Assembly: GCA_049325055.1 (NCBI GenBank)
Contig: JBMOPB010000050.1
Coordinates: 1-7,904 of the forward strand
DNA from: BRHc4a sp049325055
GTDB taxonomy: Bacteria; Bacillota; Desulfotomaculia; Desulfotomaculales; Desulfocucumaceae
Reading direction: 5' to 3'
Length of the DNA: 7,904 nucleotides
Notes under the pieces: model-generated
What the model was told of the DNA's origin: nothing
Seen by the model: only the letters and a program-made list of their open reading frames with translations
Databases searched by the model: none
Position numbers and translations under genes: made by a program
Shown: piece after piece, positions 4,495 to 7,904 of the stretch
Position numbering within the stretch: position 1 is the stretch's first letter
How the letters are laid out: each line of letters opens with the position of its first letter

Positions 4495-5526
4495 ATGTTT
4501 GGTTTTAATGTGGATATAGGGGTGGACCTGGGTACCGCCAATGTTCTTGTGTATGTAAAGGGTAAGGGTATAGTGCTGCAGGAACCTTCGGTGGTTGCAA
4601 TCAATAAGGACACCGGAAAGGTTATTGCTGTGGGATCAGAAGCGAGGCGAATGCTTGGAAGGACACCAGGCAATATAATAGCCACCAGGCCCTTGAGGGA
4701 TGGTGTCATCGCTGACTATGAAGTAACCGAGAAAATGCTCCGCTATTTTATAGCCAAGGCTGAGGGGAGGAAGTTCCTTTTCCGGCCGAGGGTTATGGTT
4801 TGCATACCCTCCGGGGTAACGGGGGTTGAGGAAAGGGCCGTCCGGCAGGCGGCTATTCAGGCCGGGGCCCGTTCCGCCTACGTTATCGAGGAACCTCTGG
4901 CGGCCGCCCTTGGAGCGGGGTTGGATATTTCCGAGCCCAGCGGGACCATGGTGGTGGATATAGGGGGAGGTACCACAGACGTTGCAGTGCTGTCACTGGG
5001 GGGAATCGTCTGCAGCCGGTCCTTACGGGTTGGCGGGGACAAGTTTGACGAGGCCATTGTAAGGTATGTCAGGAGGGAATTCAACCTGGCCATAGGGGAG
5101 CGCACCGGCGAGGAAATAAAAATAGAGATAGGTACGGCATTCCCAAACGGCACATCCGATAAAATTCATGAGATTAAGGGCCGGGACCTTGTCAGCGGGC
5201 TGCCCAGGGCGGTCAACATAACAAGTCTCCAGATTCACGAGGCCATAAAGGAGACACTGGAGGCCGTTGTGGGCGCGGTAAAGGAAGTTCTGGAAAACAC
5301 ACCCCCGGAGCTGGCTGCGGATATAGTGAACAAGGGCATTGTCATGACAGGGGGCGGCGCCTGCCTGCACGGGATGGACAGGCTTCTCAGCCAGGAGACC
5401 GGGCTGCCGGTATATGTGGCTGATGATCCGCTGTGCTGCGTCGCCCGGGGAACCGGAAGGGCGCTTAGCATGCTGAACGTACTTTCCAGGGACTTTAAGG
5501 TAAAAGGGCATTTGCTCAGCCAGTAA
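4495..5526 (+). CDS. mbl: MreB/Mbl-family actin-like rod-shape protein
   Basis: This 343-residue bacterial actin polymerises under the membrane and guides the lateral-wall synthesis machinery of rod-shaped cells. The actin-fold nucleotide pocket is intact: phosphate-1 motif DLGTAN (11-16), phosphate-2 motif DIGGGTTD (155-162), the EEPLAAALGAG connecting segment between them, and the adenosine-site TGGGACLHG (285-293). The N-terminus MFGFNVDIGVDLGTANVLVY and the VLVYVKGKGIVLQEPSVVAI and ARRMLGRTPGNI segments are typical MreB/Mbl sequence. Which paralogue it is cannot be settled by eye. Location just after spoIIID, as with mbl in B. subtilis, and the absence of mreC/mreD next to it favour Mbl (inference). 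AAGGGG at 4481-4486 supports ATG 4495. A hairpin follows the stop. Confidence 0.93.
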   Translation: MFGFNVDIGVDLGTANVLVYVKGKGIVLQEPSVVAINKDTGKVIAVGSEARRMLGRTPGNIIATRPLRDGVIADYEVTEKMLRYFIAKAEGRKFLFRPRVMVCIPSGVTGVEERAVRQAAIQAGARSAYVIEEPLAAALGAGLDISEPSGTMVVDIGGGTTDVAVLSLGGIVCSRSLRVGGDKFDEAIVRYVRREFNLAIGERTGEEIKIEIGTAFPNGTSDKIHEIKGRDLVSGLPRAVNITSLQIHEAIKETLEAVVGAVKEVLENTPPELAADIVNKGIVMTGGGACLHGMDRLLSQETGLPVYVADDPLCCVARGTGRALSMLNVLSRDFKVKGHLLSQ

Positions 5527-5547
5527 TAAAAGGCAAATAAACAGACA

Positions 5548-5583
5548 AGGCTGTTGGCGCAGAAGTCAACAGCCTAATATTTT
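5548..5583 (+). terminator. Probable terminator after mbl/mreB
   Basis: AGGCTGTTG (5548-5556) pairs perfectly with CAACAGCCT (5567-5575); a G-U and a C-G pair extend the stem to 11 bp around a six-base loop. The following tract AATATTTT (5576-5583) is only moderately T-rich. The hairpin starts 22 bases after the stop codon, and the next gene is about 180 bases away with its own leader. A terminator is the likeliest reading, though weaker than the other two in the window. Confidence 0.65.
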
Positions 5584-5662
5584 GCACAAAACAACCATGG
5601 TAAAAGTTAACGGCCTGTATAGTTCAGACAATTAACTATTTTGGAAGGAAAAGGCCCCTTTG

Positions 5663-5669
5663 TGTCGAA
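5663..5669 (+). promoter_or_regulatory. Spo0A-box-like heptamer upstream of the protease gene
   Basis: TGTCGAA matches the canonical Spo0A box (TGNCGAA) exactly. It lies 94 bases before the protease TTG start, in a spacer with no other gene. Spo0A control of a secreted protease would fit known transition-state biology in Bacillus. One seven-base match is weak evidence, and no well-placed sigma-A or sigma-H promoter was resolved beside it. Confidence 0.35.
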
Positions 5670-5719
5670 ATAGACATTTATCCAAAAGGAGCATGCTCTA
5701 AATTATTATTGCACCCCAT

Positions 5720-5729
5720 TTGTGCACAA
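5720..5729. promoter_or_regulatory. Perfect 10-bp palindrome in the protease leader
   Basis: TTGTGCACAA is a perfect dyad ending 34 bases before the TTG start at 5764. Its position would suit an operator or a promoter-proximal site. No regulator is implied by the sequence, and a palindrome of this size may occur by chance. Confidence 0.25.
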
Positions 5730-5763
5730 GTTAATGTTGGGTTATGTATTGGGGGATTTGTAT

Positions 5764-7904
5764 TTGCGATTGAGAAAAATTTTGATTTTAGTTGCTGCCA
5801 TCCTTCTTTACGCGGCTGTCGCCCGGTCCGCTGGGGATTTGAGGGGGGCGGGACAGGCTCAGTTTCTTAACGACAGAAGCAGAGAGATAATAGGATCAGA
5901 CATCTTGAACGCACCCGGGTTTGTTACCCCCGCCGGGCTCACGGGGAAGGGCCAGGTGGTGGCCGTGGCCGACAGCGGGGTGGACAGGGGCTCACTGGAG
6001 GATATTCATCCGGATCTGGCCAGCGACCCCAATAAAAAGCCGAGAATTATAATGCTCAAGTCATGGTCCGGCAGGCCCGTGGCCGACGACCCGGTGGGGC
6101 ACGGAACCCACATGGTGGGCACAATAGTGGGAAACGGTAAATCTTCCGGGGGGAAGTTCAAGGGCGTGGCCCCCGATGCCAGTATTTACTTTCAGGGGAT
6201 ACTGGACGATAAGGGAAGAGTCGCCCCCCCTGCCAATGTGGAAGATTTATTCATGCCGGCCTACCTGGCCGGCGCCAGGATTCACGTCAACGGATGGGGG
6301 ACCGGATCAGGCGGCTATTCGGGAACAGCCCTTAAGACAGATAGATTTATAAGAAAATACCCGGACTTTCTGGTGATTTTCGGTGCAGGAAACTCCGGCC
6401 CGGGGTCCCGGACCCTGACCTCCGAGGCCGGCAGCAAGAACGCCCTTGTGGTTGGTTCTTCGGTCAGCCCACGTCCCGCCCTTGATTTTTCCCCCGAAGG
6501 GACCCTTGACACGGCACAGTTTTCCAGCCGGGGACCCACGGCCGACGGCAGGATAAAGCCCGACCTGCTGGCGCCGGGCACTTCAATAATTTCAACCCGG
6601 TCAAGCCTGGTGAAGGGCAACCTGCCCGGATTTCCAATGTATACCCGCATGCAGGGGTCCAGCATGGCTTCGGCGGTGGCGGCGGGATCAGCCGCACTGA
6701 TGCGCGAATTTATGCAAAGGGAAATGTCCGTCGCCCAGCCACTGGCGGCCACAGTCAAGGCGGCGCTGATAAACGGCGCCAGGACCCCGGATACAGGACC
6801 CTCGGGGGGAGGATTCGGCGTGATGGACCTGGCCGGTACAGTGCTTGCCCTGAAGGAAAAGACAATGGCCCTGGAAGAGGAAATATGGGGCCTTCCTGAC
6901 GGTGGAACAAAAACATATAAGATAAAGGTCACACATTCGGGAGCCCCTTTTAAAGCCACTCTGGCCTGGACTGACCCTTCCGGAAATACATCATCGGCAA
7001 ATGCTTTGGTCAACAACCTGGACCTGCTGGTAACAGCACCGGACGGGAAGACGTACTCAGGCAACAGTTTTCTGGGCGACGGCCCCGACGGAATCAACAA
7101 CGTGGAGCAGGTTTATATAAAGGACCCACTGCCTGGTGAGTACATGGTCAAGGTGATAGCAGCATCGGTGCCGGTTTCCGCAGTTAAAAACACGCCTGTG
7201 AGCATGCAGGACTACTCACTGGTATACGGACAGCCCCTATCCACAGGAATTATAAAAGAAGTGGCCTCCGGGGGTAATCTGGAGATCTACGGAGGGCAGG
7301 AGATCAACATCTCCGGTAAGGATGTCCACTACATATTAAATGGCAATTCCTCGAAAAACCTGTCGCCGGAGCCTGGATACCGTTTGTACTACGGCGGCGC
7401 TTCGGCATACGTGGTAGGCCGCCGGTGGAACCCTGAAAGCGTCCTTTTCCGGGACGGGATAGGCGGAAGGGTCTGGTTCGAGGCTGACGGGGACAACAGG
7501 GAAGGCGGCTATTACCAGAACCAGGAAGCTTTAAAAGGTGTGACGGTAAACGGAACCTACAGGGAGGACGTTTCAGAACTTCCCCCCGGCGTCGGGCTGG
7601 AAGCAAGCCTGGACGGGGTGACCCAGACTCTATGGAATATTGTTACCGGGTACCGCACAAAGAAGGGGAATATTGACCAGGTCGTCCGGGGAGACGACGG
7701 GGACATCACCTCAGTCTACCTGTTCAGGGACAGGAAGGAGTACCGTTTATCTCCCGAAGCCAGTTATATATACAACGACATCTTTGAAGGAAGCGACCCC
7801 CTGGAAACGGCTTTCGGGTCCGGCAGGCTGGACGGACTGGGCAGGATAATGCCCGGCCAGCAAGTGACCCTGGTTGTTTCGCCGGCGTCGGGGAGTGTAA
7901 GCTC
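5764..7904 (+). CDS. Secreted KP-43-like subtilisin (S8) serine protease, 3' end missing
   Basis: The frame is open for 713 codons to the window end. GGGGGA at 5751-5756 lies seven bases before TTG 5764, and the product then starts with basic RLRK and a hydrophobic core (6-20), a signal peptide with likely cleavage near A20 or A23. The subtilisin triad is intact: D70 in VADSGVD, H113 in GHGTH, S300 in GSSMAS. The oxyanion Asn is N210 in GAGNSGPG, and KPDLLAPGT (265-273) is typical. Details such as AGARIHVNGWG, AQFSSRGPT and, near 400-425, LAWTDPSG and LVNNLDLLVTAPDG match the KP-43 subgroup, with its C-terminal beta-barrel at about 370-495. Only about 25 residues separate signal peptide and catalytic domain, so no I9 propeptide fits. 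Residues after about 500 are unrecognised. ATG 5734 is an alternative start with no ribosome binding site. The role is presumably extracellular proteolysis. Confidence 0.92.
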   Translation, partial: MRLRKILILVAAILLYAAVARSAGDLRGAGQAQFLNDRSREIIGSDILNAPGFVTPAGLTGKGQVVAVADSGVDRGSLEDIHPDLASDPNKKPRIIMLKSWSGRPVADDPVGHGTHMVGTIVGNGKSSGGKFKGVAPDASIYFQGILDDKGRVAPPANVEDLFMPAYLAGARIHVNGWGTGSGGYSGTALKTDRFIRKYPDFLVIFGAGNSGPGSRTLTSEAGSKNALVVGSSVSPRPALDFSPEGTLDTAQFSSRGPTADGRIKPDLLAPGTSIISTRSSLVKGNLPGFPMYTRMQGSSMASAVAAGSAALMREFMQREMSVAQPLAATVKAALINGARTPDTGPSGGGFGVMDLAGTVLALKEKTMALEEEIWGLPDGGTKTYKIKVTHSGAPFKATLAWTDPSGNTSSANALVNNLDLLVTAPDGKTYSGNSFLGDGPDGINNVEQVYIKDPLPGEYMVKVIAASVPVSAVKNTPVSMQDYSLVYGQPLSTGIIKEVASGGNLEIYGGQEINISGKDVHYILNGNSSKNLSPEPGYRLYYGGASAYVVGRRWNPESVLFRDGIGGRVWFEADGDNREGGYYQNQEALKGVTVNGTYREDVSELPPGVGLEASLDGVTQTLWNIVTGYRTKKGNIDQVVRGDDGDITSVYLFRDRKEYRLSPEASYIYNDIFEGSDPLETAFGSGRLDGLGRIMPGQQVTLVVSPASGSVS

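Noticed and set aside
5693..5701. Two-codon leader frame ATG-CTC-TAA after AAGGAG
   Set aside because: The spacing between AAGGAG and ATG is only one base and the frame is too short to annotate. It is kept only as a remark on the protease leader.
6315..7100. Long minus-strand open frame of 261 residues inside the protease gene
   Set aside because: The plus strand carries an intact subtilisin with all catalytic motifs over the same bases. The antisense frame is a by-product of GC-biased codon use.

Overview
The window reads as the chromosomal core of an endospore-forming Firmicute. All real genes lie on the + strand in this order: atpD (3' end), atpC, murA, spoIID, spoIIID, mbl/mreB, and a subtilisin-family protease that runs off the right edge. 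The atpC-murA-spoIID-spoIIID-mbl order resembles the Bacillus subtilis ATP synthase/sporulation neighbourhood. Moderately GC-rich codon use, TTG starts and protein sequence suggest a Desulfotomaculum/Pelotomaculum-like clostridial lineage; that placement is inference from memory, not a search.

Positions 1-886 hold the end of the F1Fo ATP synthase operon (beta and epsilon subunits), closed by a very clear intrinsic terminator. Positions 887-2295 carry murA, whose best start is a TTG at 1042; this makes a 417-residue enzyme with every expected catalytic residue. spoIID (2477-3442) encodes the membrane-anchored peptidoglycan lytic transglycosylase of engulfment. A gene-poor stretch of about 530 bp follows, with a terminator, small hairpins and a possible decayed reading frame. 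spoIIID (3973-4224) encodes the mother-cell transcription factor, and mbl/mreB (4495-5526) an actin-like cell-shape protein. The group links energy supply, wall-precursor synthesis, wall remodelling at engulfment, mother-cell gene control and lateral wall growth.

After a weaker terminator and a 180-bp leader containing a Spo0A-box-like heptamer comes a secreted KP-43-type S8 serine protease. It has a TTG start, signal peptide, intact Asp/His/Ser triad and a C-terminal beta-barrel region. It seems to lack an I9-type propeptide and carries an unrecognised extension cut by the window end.

The most unusual non-coding signal is a family of degenerate seven-base tandem repeats (unit roughly AATTCAG, or CTGAATT on the other strand). 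They occur in four successive intergenic spaces. Right after the stop codons of murA, spoIID and spoIIID they start with the same GGTNNGAATTCAG module, and oppositely oriented units follow before the next gene. They look like small inverted-repeat-bounded elements placed at gene 3' ends. I found no CRISPR array, tRNA, rRNA or transposase gene.
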